Assembly (NCBI GenBank): GCA_017612495.1
Contig: JAGAFQ010000040.1
Location: 1-11,476, forward strand
Source: Clostridia bacterium
GTDB lineage: Bacteria; Bacillota; Clostridia; Oscillospirales; CAG-272
Reading direction: 5' to 3'
Length of the DNA stretch: 11,476 nucleotides
Shown here: piece after piece, positions 1 through 7,234 of the stretch
Layout: each line of letters starts with the position of its first letter
How positions within the stretch are numbered: position 1 is the first letter of the stretch
The notes under the pieces: model-generated
The model's input: only the letters and a program-made list of their open reading frames with translations
The model's database searches: none
What the model was told of the DNA's origin: nothing
Position numbers and translations under genes: made by a program

Positions 1-50
1 AAAAACTTATAAATATTCGCATATCTTATCTCTTTGGGGAGGAAAAAACC

Positions 51-347
51 TTGAAAAACAAATGCAAGGTCGAAATATCGGGCATTGAGCTTTCGGTCTT
101 ATCGGATAACAGCAAGGAGCAAGTGCTTGCAATGGCAAAGGGACTTGACGATAAGATTTTTGCCCTCACGCAAAAGCCCTACGGCTATACAGTCACAGGT
201 GCTGCGATAATATGCGCTCTTGACTCGCTTGAAGAGAACAAGCGCCTTTCTAAAGAGATAGCGAAGCTTTCTCGCACGATAGAGAGCCAAAAACTCGATA
301 TCGAGATCTTAAAGATCGAAAATGAAAAACTCACGGGCAGGAACTGA
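51..347 (+). CDS. zapA: Cell division protein ZapA
   Basis: This 98-residue protein matches the ZapA family, cytoplasmic dimers/tetramers that bind FtsZ and bundle its filaments at the division site. The N-terminal half (about residues 5-50) carries the ZapA-type beta/alpha head (VEISGIELSVLS, then a helix with MAKGLDDKI). The C-terminal half (about 60-95) is a long, charged coiled-coil-like helix. Length is typical for Gram-positive ZapA. The start is TTG, chosen because GGGGAGG lies 8 nt upstream (36-42) and the family homology begins there. A possible -10 (TATAAA, 8-13) lies at the window edge, but its -35 would fall outside, so the promoter is unproven. The stop is 2 nt before the next ATG, so it is almost certainly co-transcribed with the U32 gene, an arrangement I recall as common in Firmicutes. 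Family assignment is firm; the role is by homology. Confidence 0.88.
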   Translation: MKNKCKVEISGIELSVLSDNSKEQVLAMAKGLDDKIFALTQKPYGYTVTGAAIICALDSLEENKRLSKEIAKLSRTIESQKLDIEILKIENEKLTGRN

Positions 348-349
348 TC

Positions 350-2449
350 ATGAAAAAACCTGAACTGCTTTCCCCTGCCGGAAGCAAAGAGGCGCTTTCG
401 GCTGCGATCAGCGGCGGCGCCGATGCCGTATATTTCGGCGGCAGTGCATTCAATGCGCGCGCCAACGCAAAGAACTTTGACGATGACGAAATGCGAAACG
501 CCGTATCGGAATGTCACTTTTGGGGAATAAAGACCAACATCACTTTCAATACCCTCTTATATGAGCGCGAATACGACTCCGCGCTGAAATATGCGGAGTT
601 TTTATACTCGATCGGCGCAGATGCGCTCATCGTTGCCGATTTGGGACTTGCCGTCTGCATCCGTTCGCGTTTTCCCGAAATGGAACTGCACATGAGCACG
701 CAGGGCGGAATTCACAATAAAATGAGCTTGGCAGCGGCAAAGAAGCTCGGCTTTTCAAGAGCCGTCGCGGCAAGAGAGCTTACGATGAACGAATTGAAAA
801 TGCTTTGCGAATACGGCAAAGCAAACGATATCGAAGTCGAGGGCTTCATTCACGGCGCCCTTTGCGTTTGTATGTCGGGGCAATGTCTGTTTTCTTCGCT
901 CGTAGGTCAGCGAAGCGGCAACAGAGGCGAATGTGCGCAGCCGTGCCGACTTAGCTATGCCGGAGTTGCGGGCAACGCATATCCTTTGAGTCTCAAAGAT
1001 TCGTGCCTTGCAAATCACGCAAAAAGCATATTGGATCTCGGTCTTTCTTCGCTTAAGATCGAGGGCAGGATGCGCTCGCCCGAATACGTCTATACCGTCA
1101 CGAGCATCTACCGTCGGCTCATCGACGAAAACAGAAACGCGACGCCGAAAGAAACAGAAACACTTCTTCGCGCATTTTCGAGAAACGGCTTTACCGATGC
1201 CTATTATACGGGCAATATCACAAAAGGCACGATGTGCGGCATACGCACCGACAAAGATAAATCCGACACGGCGCAATTTGAAAAGAACGTCGTGATACCC
1301 GACCGAAAAAAGCCGATCGGCTTATATGCGAAATTCAAAGCAAACGAGCCTATAGAGATCCGTCTCGGATCAAACGGGATCTTTTCTTCGCAATACGGCG
1401 AAATACCGCAGGCGGCAAAGAACGCCCCCGTTGACCGCAAGATCCTTTCAGACAGTTTGATGAAATTCGGCAACACGCCCTTTGAGATAGAAAAACTTGA
1501 TCTCGATCTTGAAAACGGGCTTTTCATGCCGAAGAGCCTTATAAACGACGTGCGCCGCAGAGCGGCTGACGAGCTTTATGAAAAGATTATCAAGGCAAAC
1601 ACTCCCGCTCACGAAAAAACGGGCGTACCCGTTCAAAAAAACAAGATAAAAAAAGAGTTCGAGCATCGAAAGATCGCAGTTTTTTACAACGCCGCCGGTT
1701 TGCCCGACAAAGAAACGCTCGCATATTTTGACAAAGTATATCTCGATCTTTATGCCTATGCCGAAGCAAAAAAGAGAGGGCTTGATATATCGCATGTGTG
1801 CGGCATCGATATGCCGCCCATGATAACCGATAAAGAGAGCGGCTATGCAGAAGAACTCTTAAAAGAGGCAAGAGACGACAAAATCGAATATGCCGTTTGC
1901 GAAAACATCGCGCAAGCAGAAATCTTAAAATCTTTCGGCTTCAAGGTATGCGGCGGTTTCAGACTCAACGTATATTCGCGCCATAGCGCCGATATACTGT
2001 CTTCCCTCGGCATCGAAGATGTTTTCATCTCCCCCGAGTTGCGTCTGCCCGCTTTGAGAGCGATCGAAACAGAGGTGCCGAAAGGCGCCTGCGTCTATGG
2101 AAAGATACCGCTGATGTCGCTTGAAAAATGTCTTTGGAGATGCTTTGACGGCGAATTTGACAAGGCTCCGCAAAAATGCGAAAGTGCCTGCCGCTTCGGC
2201 GATAAGAACATTTTATACATCGAAGACAGAAAGAATATAAAATTCCCCGTTATGCGCTCGTTTGCTCACCGAAACATAATTTTCAACAGCGTACCCGTCT
2301 ATATGGCGGATAAAAAAGATGATCTTCGCTCTGCCGGGATAGACAATGAATATTATCTTTTCACCGACGAAAGCAAAGAGGAAATATGCGATATCATAAA
2401 CCGATATAAAAACGCTTATCCCGCAGGTGCGGCACACAGAAGAATATAG
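350..2449 (+). CDS. U32 family protein, RlhA-like (DUF3656-containing)
   Basis: A 699-residue peptidase U32 family protein. The N-terminal half (about 1-315) has the U32 barrel: LLSPAGSKEAL at 6-16, GADAVYFGG at 23-31, the family signature from E164 through G169, C172, G177 and C179, then NRGECAQPCR (191-200) and KIEGRMRSPEYV (236-247). C172, C179, C195 and C199 are candidate Fe-S ligands, since related UbiU/UbiV/TrhP proteins bind 4Fe-4S through conserved cysteines. Residues about 318-415 resemble DUF3656, and about 430-610 look like a second, diverged U32-like unit with its own Cys pair near 627-631. Although named peptidases, characterised relatives with DUF3656 (E. coli RlhA/YdcP) hydroxylate 23S rRNA cytidine 2501, and TrhP makes 5-hydroxyuridine in tRNA. 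An RNA hydroxylation role is therefore more likely than proteolysis; the exact substrate is not determinable here. It sits tightly between zapA and the DUF4321 gene. Confidence 0.85.
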   Translation: MKKPELLSPAGSKEALSAAISGGADAVYFGGSAFNARANAKNFDDDEMRNAVSECHFWGIKTNITFNTLLYEREYDSALKYAEFLYSIGADALIVADLGLAVCIRSRFPEMELHMSTQGGIHNKMSLAAAKKLGFSRAVAARELTMNELKMLCEYGKANDIEVEGFIHGALCVCMSGQCLFSSLVGQRSGNRGECAQPCRLSYAGVAGNAYPLSLKDSCLANHAKSILDLGLSSLKIEGRMRSPEYVYTVTSIYRRLIDENRNATPKETETLLRAFSRNGFTDAYYTGNITKGTMCGIRTDKDKSDTAQFEKNVVIPDRKKPIGLYAKFKANEPIEIRLGSNGIFSSQYGEIPQAAKNAPVDRKILSDSLMKFGNTPFEIEKLDLDLENGLFMPKSLINDVRRRAADELYEKIIKANTPAHEKTGVPVQKNKIKKEFEHRKIAVFYNAAGLPDKETLAYFDKVYLDLYAYAEAKKRGLDISHVCGIDMPPMITDKESGYAEELLKEARDDKIEYAVCENIAQAEILKSFGFKVCGGFRLNVYSRHSADILSSLGIEDVFISPELRLPALRAIETEVPKGACVYGKIPLMSLEKCLWRCFDGEFDKAPQKCESACRFGDKNILYIEDRKNIKFPVMRSFAHRNIIFNSVPVYMADKKDDLRSAGIDNEYYLFTDESKEEICDIINRYKNAYPAGAAHRRI

Positions 2450-2463
2450 GAGATGATCTTATC

Positions 2464-2721
2464 ATGAGAAAATATTTTTGGTACAATCTTTTGTTTATTC
2501 TTATCGGAGTGGTTTTAGGCTCACTCGTTTCATCGCTCACATCGGGTGTTTCGTTCCTTTCGTGGCTTTCTTTCGGCAAGTCGTTCGGCATAGAAAGCCC
2601 GTTCATGCTCGATTTGTCGATATTGAAGATCACCTTTGCGCTCATGATAAATCTCAACGTTTCAACGATCATTTTTATCATCCTCTCGCTTCTTATCGGC
2701 AATACCATCATCAAAAAATAA
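2464..2721 (+). CDS. DUF4321 family small membrane protein
   Basis: An 85-residue integral membrane protein with two predicted membrane segments, about residues 5-27 and 62-82. They are separated by a loop containing SPFMLDLSILKITFALMINLN, which is cited here only as the family hallmark (residues 45-64). This pattern, ending in a second hydrophobic helix and a short lysine tail, matches DUF4321, which has no known biochemical function. The ribosome binding site AGGAG overlaps the stop codon of the U32 gene (2448-2452), and the maf start is 12 nt downstream, so the gene is embedded in the zapA-U32-maf operon. Both termini would face the same side of the membrane. Its position suggests a link to envelope or division, but that is inference from neighbours only. 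The call as a real gene is strong because of the ribosome binding site, tight spacing and family match. Confidence 0.8.
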   Translation: MRKYFWYNLLFILIGVVLGSLVSSLTSGVSFLSWLSFGKSFGIESPFMLDLSILKITFALMINLNVSTIIFIILSLLIGNTIIKK

Positions 2722-2733
2722 GGGAGCACAGAA

Positions 2734-3327
2734 ATGAAGATCTATCTTGCGTCAAAATCTCCGCGCAGAAAAGAGATCCTTTGCACGCTCGGCTTTGAGG
2801 TGATATGCGTGCCGTCAAACGCCGCAGAAGATACAGACCCATCCCTTTCTCCGGATGAAATGGTCAAAGCCTTGGCAGAACGCAAACTTCTTGCCGCAAA
2901 AGATAATATACCGAAAGATGCTCTTGCCATCGGCAGCGACACCGTAGTCGCGATAGGCAAAAAGATCTTGGGCAAGCCGAAAGACGAGGGCGACGCGGCA
3001 GCGATGCTTCGTTTGTTATCGGGCAAAACGCACTCGGTCTATACGGGCGTTGCAATGACAAACGGCAAAAAAAGCGTAGCGGGATATTCAAAAACAGACG
3101 TGGTTTTCAAGGACTTGACAGACAGAGAGATCAACGCCTATGTGAAATCGAAAGAGCCGCTCGACAAGGCGGGCGCCTACGGCATTCAGGGCAAAGGCAG
3201 TATGCTTGTCAAAAGCATCGTCGGCGACTATTTCTGCGTTATGGGACTGCCGGTATCGCTCGTTTGCGAAATGTATGAAAAGCTCGAGGGCAAAAGTCTC
3301 ATTTCAGAGCTTGATACGCACTTGTAA
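2734..3327 (+). CDS. maf: Maf family nucleoside triphosphate pyrophosphatase (YhdE type)
   Basis: A 197-residue Maf protein. These enzymes hydrolyse non-canonical or excess nucleoside triphosphates to monophosphates; the YhdE subgroup prefers dTTP/UTP and modified forms. Visible motifs are SPRRKE at 9-14, the GSDTVV metal/substrate segment at 67-72 with D69, GKPKD at 80-84, SGKTHSVYTG at 96-105, and DKAGAYGIQGKG at 144-155. Gln152 in GIQG is the YhdE-type residue; the m7GTP-specific YceF type has a different residue pattern there. Length is normal. The start is supported by GGGAG at 2722-2726. In Bacillus subtilis, Maf overproduction blocks septation, which fits its place in an operon with zapA. 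The proS promoter overlaps its stop codon and no intrinsic terminator is obvious behind it. Confidence 0.9.
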   Translation: MKIYLASKSPRRKEILCTLGFEVICVPSNAAEDTDPSLSPDEMVKALAERKLLAAKDNIPKDALAIGSDTVVAIGKKILGKPKDEGDAAAMLRLLSGKTHSVYTGVAMTNGKKSVAGYSKTDVVFKDLTDREINAYVKSKEPLDKAGAYGIQGKGSMLVKSIVGDYFCVMGLPVSLVCEMYEKLEGKSLISELDTHL

Positions 3328-3350
3328 AATAAAACCAACTGTGATACAAT
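3322..3350 (+). promoter_or_regulatory. Sigma-A-type promoter for proS
   Basis: TTGTAA (3322-3327) and TACAAT (3345-3350) are separated by exactly 17 bp, and TGA just before the -10 gives an extended -10 (TGN). The -35 overlaps the last codon and stop of maf. Transcription would begin near 3357 and give a proS leader of about 160 nt that contains the tandem duplication and palindrome described below. Seen in sequence; activity is inferred. Confidence 0.6.
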
Positions 3351-3355
3351 ACATC

Positions 3356-3385
3356 TATGTTTTTATCAGTTATGTTTTTATCAGT
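3356..3385. repeat. Perfect tandem duplication of a 15-bp unit
   Basis: TATGTTTTTATCAGT occurs twice back to back (3356-3370 and 3371-3385). The second copy runs into the palindromic element (CAGTCAATTG...). A third copy of its core, ATGTTTTTAT, lies at 3490-3499 on the far side of that element. The arrangement could come from repeated insertion/excision or from slippage at the left edge of the element. Confidence 0.8.
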
Positions 3386-3499
3386 CAATTGCAAAACTGT
3401 TTTGAAAAAGCAAATATTGAATGAAATCCGTTTTTGGGGCGGCGATATGCGCGAGTTCCAATTGTAAAACGAAGTTTTACAATTGACAAATGTTTTTAT
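3372..3499. repeat. MITE-like palindromic element, long copy, with flanking direct repeats
   Basis: The element body is 3382-3489. It begins CAGTCAATTGCAAAAC (3382-3397) and ends with GTTTTACAATTGAC (3474-3487), so its ends are inverted repeats matching at 13 of 14 positions. Inside its right end is a perfect 12-bp inverted repeat with a GAA loop (arms 3459-3470 and 3474-3485). The body is flanked on both sides by ATGTTTTTAT (3372-3381 and 3490-3499), which looks like a 10-bp target-site duplication. A compact relative lies at 9711-9765; 27 consecutive bases (3466-3492) are identical to 9732-9758, and 19 (3379-3397) to 9718-9736. It carries no ORF of note. An alternative reading is two tandem hairpins of which the first is degenerate. 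It lies in the proS leader, ending just before the ribosome binding site. Confidence 0.65.
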
Positions 3500-3517
3500 T
3501 AAAAGGAGACTAATCAA

Positions 3518-4957
3518 ATGGCACAGGATAAAAAAATGGTCGAATCCATTACCGCAATGGATGTTGACTTTGCCAAATGGTACACCGATATCTGCAAAAA
3601 AGCAGATCTTATCGATTATTCAAGCGTAAAAGGCTGTATGATAATCCGTCCTTACGGCTATGCGATCTGGGAAAATATCCAAAAGATACTCGATGGCCGT
3701 TTCAAAGAACTCGGACACGAAAACGTATATATGCCGATGTTCATACCCGAAGGACTTCTGAATAAAGAAAAAGATCACGTTCAGGGCTTTGCGCCCGAGG
3801 TCGCGTGGGTAACTCACGGCGGCAGCGAAAAGCTTACCGAACGTCTTTGCGTAAGACCTACGTCAGAAACGCTTTTCTGCGAACATTATGCAAACATAAT
3901 TCGTTCTTACCGCGACCTGCCGAAACTTTACAATCAGTGGTGTTCGGTCGTTCGCTGGGAAAAAACGACACGTCCTTTCCTCCGCAGCCGTGAATTCTTG
4001 TGGCAGGAAGGTCACACGATGCACGCAAACGAAGCAGAAGCGCGCGAAGAGACCATTCGCATGCTCAACGTCTATGCCGATTTCCATACAAACGAGCTTG
4101 CGATACCTGTAATAAAGGGCGCAAAGACCCCGTCTGATAAATTCGCAGGCGCCGAAGACACATACTGCATCGAGGCGCTCATGCACGACGGCAAGGCTCT
4201 GCAAGCAGGCACATCTCACTATTTCGGCGACGGCTTTGCAAGAGCTTTTGACATTCAATATACCGATAAAGACAATAAACTTTGCTATCCGCATCAGACC
4301 TCTTGGGGCGTTACCACGAGAATGATAGGCGAGATCATTATGACACACGGTGATGACAGCGGTCTTGTTTTGCCGCCTGCCATAGCCCCCATCCAAGTCG
4401 TTATCGTTCCCGTAGCGATGCACAAAGATGGCGTTTTGGAAAAGAACCGCGAACTCTATGCCCGCCTTTGCGACAAGTTCCGCGTAAAGCTCGACGACAA
4501 CGATCAGAGCCCCGGATGGAAATATGCCGAATATGAAATGAAAGGCGTTCCGCTCCGCATCGAGATGGGACCGCGCGATATTGAAGAGGGCAACTGTGTC
4601 ATCGTCACGCGCCACAACCTCGAAAAGACCGTTGTCAGCATCGACGATATTGAAAATACCGTTGCGAAAAAACTTGAAGAAGTCAGAAGCGGTATGTATC
4701 AAAAAGCACTCGCAAACCGCGAAAAACACACTTATTCCTGCACGAGCATAGAAGAGATCAAAGAGACCATCAAAGCAAACGGCGACGGCTTTGTCAAGGC
4801 TATGTGGTGCGGAGATGAAGAATGTGAAGACAAGGTCAAGGAACTTACAGGAATCGGCTCCCGTTGTATCCCCTTTGAACAGGAACATCTTTCCGATCAC
4901 TGTGTATGTTGCGGAAAGCCTGCCAAAAAAATGGTATATTGGGGCATAGCATATTAA
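3518..4957 (+). CDS. proS: Prolyl-tRNA synthetase, archaeal/eukaryotic-like type
   Basis: A 479-residue class II synthetase that charges tRNA-Pro with proline in the cytoplasm. It has RPTSET at 113-118, motif 2 from R146 to H166 (RWEK...WQEGH), TSHYFG at 232-237, and motif 3 around HQTSWGVTTRMIG (259-271). The anticodon-binding domain spans about 290-400, and the C-terminal zinc module has C431/C436 and C462/C465. That Cys spacing and the C-terminal Tyr match the Thermus thermophilus/archaeal-type ProRS. The bacterial-type editing insertion between motifs 2 and 3 is absent, as expected at this length. GGAG (3505-3508) sits 9 nt upstream of the ATG. It has its own promoter (3322-3350) and terminator (4966-5011), so it is probably monocistronic. 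No T-box leader signature is visible. Confidence 0.96.
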   Translation: MAQDKKMVESITAMDVDFAKWYTDICKKADLIDYSSVKGCMIIRPYGYAIWENIQKILDGRFKELGHENVYMPMFIPEGLLNKEKDHVQGFAPEVAWVTHGGSEKLTERLCVRPTSETLFCEHYANIIRSYRDLPKLYNQWCSVVRWEKTTRPFLRSREFLWQEGHTMHANEAEAREETIRMLNVYADFHTNELAIPVIKGAKTPSDKFAGAEDTYCIEALMHDGKALQAGTSHYFGDGFARAFDIQYTDKDNKLCYPHQTSWGVTTRMIGEIIMTHGDDSGLVLPPAIAPIQVVIVPVAMHKDGVLEKNRELYARLCDKFRVKLDDNDQSPGWKYAEYEMKGVPLRIEMGPRDIEEGNCVIVTRHNLEKTVVSIDDIENTVAKKLEEVRSGMYQKALANREKHTYSCTSIEEIKETIKANGDGFVKAMWCGDEECEDKVKELTGIGSRCIPFEQEHLSDHCVCCGKPAKKMVYWGIAY

Positions 4958-4965
4958 AATCATAC

Positions 4966-5011
4966 GGGCGTCTGATAAATTCTTTTGAATTTGTCGGGCG
5001 CTCTTGTTTTT
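4966..5011 (+). terminator. Intrinsic terminator after proS
   Basis: Arms 4968-4982 and 4987-5001 form a 15-bp RNA stem with a TTTT loop, fully paired when G-U wobbles are allowed and extendable by two more pairs (4966-4967 with 5002-5003). TTGTTTTT follows immediately. It begins 9 nt after the proS stop. The U-tract runs straight into the ribosome binding site (GAGG, 5012-5015) of the next gene, leaving no room for a separate promoter after it. Confidence 0.85.
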
Positions 5012-5021
5012 GAGGTAAAAA

Positions 5022-5645
5022 ATGAGTAAAGTAGTTTGGAAAGGCGGCGCGCTTCTCGGTCCGTTGCCGCCCGTGCTTGTGACGGTCGGTGATGAGAAAG
5101 TGAATAACGTTCTGACCGTAGCCTGGACGGGCATGATATCGACCATTCCTCCGCGCACTTATATATCGGTGCGCAAAAACCGCCATTCTTATAACATATT
5201 GAACGAAAAGCGCGAATTCGTGATAAATCTGACGACGGCGGATATGGTCTTCGGCACTGACTATTGCGGCATATTCACCGGCGCAAAGGTAAACAAATTC
5301 GAGAAGTGCAATTATCATCTTGCGCCCTCGTCGTCTCTTTTGTGTCCCTTGATCGAAGAAAGTCCGCTTTCTTTGGAATGTAAAGTCATCGACGTCATTC
5401 CCTCCGGCTCTCACGATATGTTCATTGCCGACATCGTGGCGACCGATATAAACGAAGAACTCATCGACAAAGCAGGCAAACTGCATCTTGACAGAGCCAA
5501 CCTTTTGGCATTCTCTCACGGCGAATATTTTGCGCTCGGCAAAAAGCTCGGCGCGTTCGGCTTTTCTTCAAAGAAAAAGAAGAAAAAGAAAAAACACTAT
5601 CCGAAAAAAGAAGCGGAGGACGGCAAAAATGGAAGAAATTCTTGA
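5022..5645 (+). CDS. Flavin reductase-like (FMN-binding split barrel) protein with poly-lysine tail
   Basis: A 207-residue protein of the flavin reductase-like domain family, which binds FMN and usually reduces it or a substrate with NAD(P)H. The hallmark stretch is NNVLTVAWTG followed by ISTIPPRTYISVRKNRHSYNIL (about residues 28-60), then a loop with DYCGIFTGAKVNKF (80-93) and the second barrel half to about 180. It cannot be assigned a substrate. Odd feature: residues 182-207 form a very basic, probably disordered tail with eight consecutive lysines (184-191), encoded by an A-rich run of AAA/AAG codons. The last 17 nt overlap the start of tcdA. The ribosome binding site is GAGG at 5012-5015, directly behind the proS terminator, so expression needs read-through or a promoter I could not recognise. 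Confidence 0.8.
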   Translation: MSKVVWKGGALLGPLPPVLVTVGDEKVNNVLTVAWTGMISTIPPRTYISVRKNRHSYNILNEKREFVINLTTADMVFGTDYCGIFTGAKVNKFEKCNYHLAPSSSLLCPLIEESPLSLECKVIDVIPSGSHDMFIADIVATDINEELIDKAGKLHLDRANLLAFSHGEYFALGKKLGAFGFSSKKKKKKKKHYPKKEAEDGKNGRNS

Positions 5646-6330
5646 ACGTTTTTCAAGGCTTGTCGGAGATGAGGCGATAAACAAGCTGAAAAATTCAAAA
5701 GTCATCATTTTCGGCATAGGCGGTGTCGGCGGATATTGCGCCGAAGCCGTGGCAAGAAGCGGTGTGGGAAACATCACTCTCGTTGACAGCGACACTGTAT
5801 CAAAATCGAATATAAACCGTCAGATAATAGCGCTTGAATCAACGGTAGGCAAACTCAAAACCTCCGTTATGGCAGAGCGCATACGCGGCATAGACCCGAA
5901 AATATGCGTTTTTGAAATGCCGATCTTCTTTTCAGAAGAGACGTCGGAAAAGTTTAAGCTTTCTGAATACGACTATATAATCGACGCCATCGACTCGGTC
6001 AAAAGCAAGATATTGCTTATTAAAACCGCAACGGCACTCGGCGTTCCGATAATTTCGTCAATGGGTACGGGCAACAAGCTCGATCCCGAAAAACTGCACA
6101 TAGCCGATATTTCAAAGACAAACACCTGCCCTTTGGCAAAGAAAGTGAGACATGAACTCAAAAAAATCGGAATAGAGCATTTGCAGACGGTCTTTTCGAC
6201 CGAGGAGCCGAAAAAGCCGTCAAGCGGCGCCGCTCCCTCGTCAAGCATCTTTGTGCCGGCAACGGCGGGAATGATGATGGCATCAAAGGTCATTCAAGAT
6301 CTTATAAAAACGGCAGGCGGCAATGAATAA
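5629..6330 (+). CDS. tcdA: tRNA threonylcarbamoyladenosine dehydratase TcdA
   Basis: A 233-residue E1-like (ThiF/MoeB fold) enzyme. TcdA (CsdL/YgdL) uses ATP to dehydrate t6A37 to cyclic ct6A in ANN-decoding tRNAs. Visible features are the glycine-rich ATP loop GIGGVGG (29-35), the acidic pair D53/D55, NINRQ at 61-65, and the TcdA-typical DISKTNTCPLAKKVRHELKK segment in the C-terminal third, then FVPATAGMMMASKVI near the end. The reading frame is open far upstream (to ATG 5488), but the start at 5629 is preferred because GGAGG lies at 5615-5619 and the family begins MEEI..RF..LVG. It overlaps the flavin reductase-like gene by 17 nt and the radical SAM gene by 8 nt, implying translational coupling. 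Subfamily confidence is high; ThiF/MoeB are excluded by the C-terminal motif. Confidence 0.9.
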   Translation: MEEILERFSRLVGDEAINKLKNSKVIIFGIGGVGGYCAEAVARSGVGNITLVDSDTVSKSNINRQIIALESTVGKLKTSVMAERIRGIDPKICVFEMPIFFSEETSEKFKLSEYDYIIDAIDSVKSKILLIKTATALGVPIISSMGTGNKLDPEKLHIADISKTNTCPLAKKVRHELKKIGIEHLQTVFSTEEPKKPSSGAAPSSSIFVPATAGMMMASKVIQDLIKTAGGNE

Positions 6331-7234
6331 GCATTATCGTTCGTTTAATGACTATATAAAAGAGCGCTTCGGCAGAAAACTGTATAAGCTTTCGCTATCG
6401 GTATCAAATACCTGCCCGAACCGTGACGGCACCGTGGGTGTCGGCGGATGTATTTTTTGCTCGGGCATGGGCTCGGGAGACTTTGCGCAAAGCGCCTCTT
6501 TGGATGTAAAGACGCAGATCTCTTTGGCAAAGGAAAAGGTCAAAGACAAGTGCAAAAACGGCTCGTATATCGCATATTTTCAGAGTTTCACCTCGACCTA
6601 CTGCGATCACGATAAATTAAAAAACGCGCTGTATTGCGCACTTGAAGACGAAAGCATTTATGCTTTGTCAATAGCGACAAGACCCGACACTCTTCCGAAT
6701 GACGTATTGTCACTGCTCAACGACGCGGCAAAGATAAAGCCGCTTTTTGTCGAGCTCGGCTTGCAAAGCTCAAAAGAAGAAAGCATAAAATATATAAGGC
6801 GCGGATATGACAACGGTGTTTATGCAAAAGCCGCAGAAGAACTGCACAAAATCGGCGCCGAGGTCGTAACGCACATGATCATCGGCTTGCCGGGAGAAGA
6901 CCTTTGCGATATGCTTGCCACCGCAAAATTCATATCCGACTGCAAAAGCGACGGCATAAAACTTCAGCTTTTGCATGTTTTACGCGGCACGGACCTTGCA
7001 AAAGACTTTGAAAAAGGCTTGTTCCAAACGCTCACAAAAAAAGAGTATATCGACATTATCGGCACCGTGATCGAGCATTTGCCGCCCGATATGGTCATTC
7101 ACCGCATTACCGGTGACGGACCGAAAAAAATTCTCATATCTCCCTTGTGGAGCGCAGATAAAAAGGACGTGATGAATTCCGTTTCAAAAGAGTTTGACAG
7201 GCGAAACGTCGTTCAGGGAAAATTTTATAAATAA
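6323..7234 (+). CDS. TIGR01212 family radical SAM protein (YhcC-like)
   Basis: A 303-residue radical SAM protein. The family has an atypical Fe-S cysteine pattern: C31, then C43 and C46 (NTCPNRDGTVGVGGCIFC), rather than CxxxCxxC. Other family marks are YIAYFQSFTSTY at 82-93, ATRPD at 118-122, ELGLQSS, RRGYDN, THMIIGLPGE and LHVLRGT. It would bind a 4Fe-4S cluster and S-adenosylmethionine in the cytoplasm; the reaction is not established for this family. Length is typical, so it is intact. The ATG overlaps the end of tcdA by 8 nt, with only a weak upstream AGGCGG (6315-6320), consistent with coupling. It ends just before the structured convergent region, whose plus-strand terminator is at 7402-7448. 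Confidence 0.88.
   Translation: MNKHYRSFNDYIKERFGRKLYKLSLSVSNTCPNRDGTVGVGGCIFCSGMGSGDFAQSASLDVKTQISLAKEKVKDKCKNGSYIAYFQSFTSTYCDHDKLKNALYCALEDESIYALSIATRPDTLPNDVLSLLNDAAKIKPLFVELGLQSSKEESIKYIRRGYDNGVYAKAAEELHKIGAEVVTHMIIGLPGEDLCDMLATAKFISDCKSDGIKLQLLHVLRGTDLAKDFEKGLFQTLTKKEYIDIIGTVIEHLPPDMVIHRITGDGPKKILISPLWSADKKDVMNSVSKEFDRRNVVQGKFYK

Noticed and set aside
3356..3499. Possible short CRISPR-like array
   Set aside because: Only three short A/T-rich core copies with unequal 4-bp and 108-bp gaps, no cas genes; better explained by target duplication.
3351..3517. T-box riboswitch in the proS leader
   Set aside because: No TGGNACCGCG-type T-box motif, no specifier-loop arrangement, and the leader is occupied by the repeat element.
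3863..5158. 431-codon open frame on the minus strand, antisense to proS
   Set aside because: It lies opposite an unmistakable proS and crosses its terminator; no ribosome binding site or family resemblance. It results from codon bias in proS.
4845..5519. 224-codon minus-strand open frame over the flavin reductase-like gene
   Set aside because: Antisense shadow with no recognisable motifs and no initiation signals.
5488..5628. Upstream in-frame ATG at 5488 extending TcdA by 47 residues
   Set aside because: The extension is highly basic, overlaps the flavin reductase-like gene and lacks a ribosome binding site; GGAGG marks the start at 5629.
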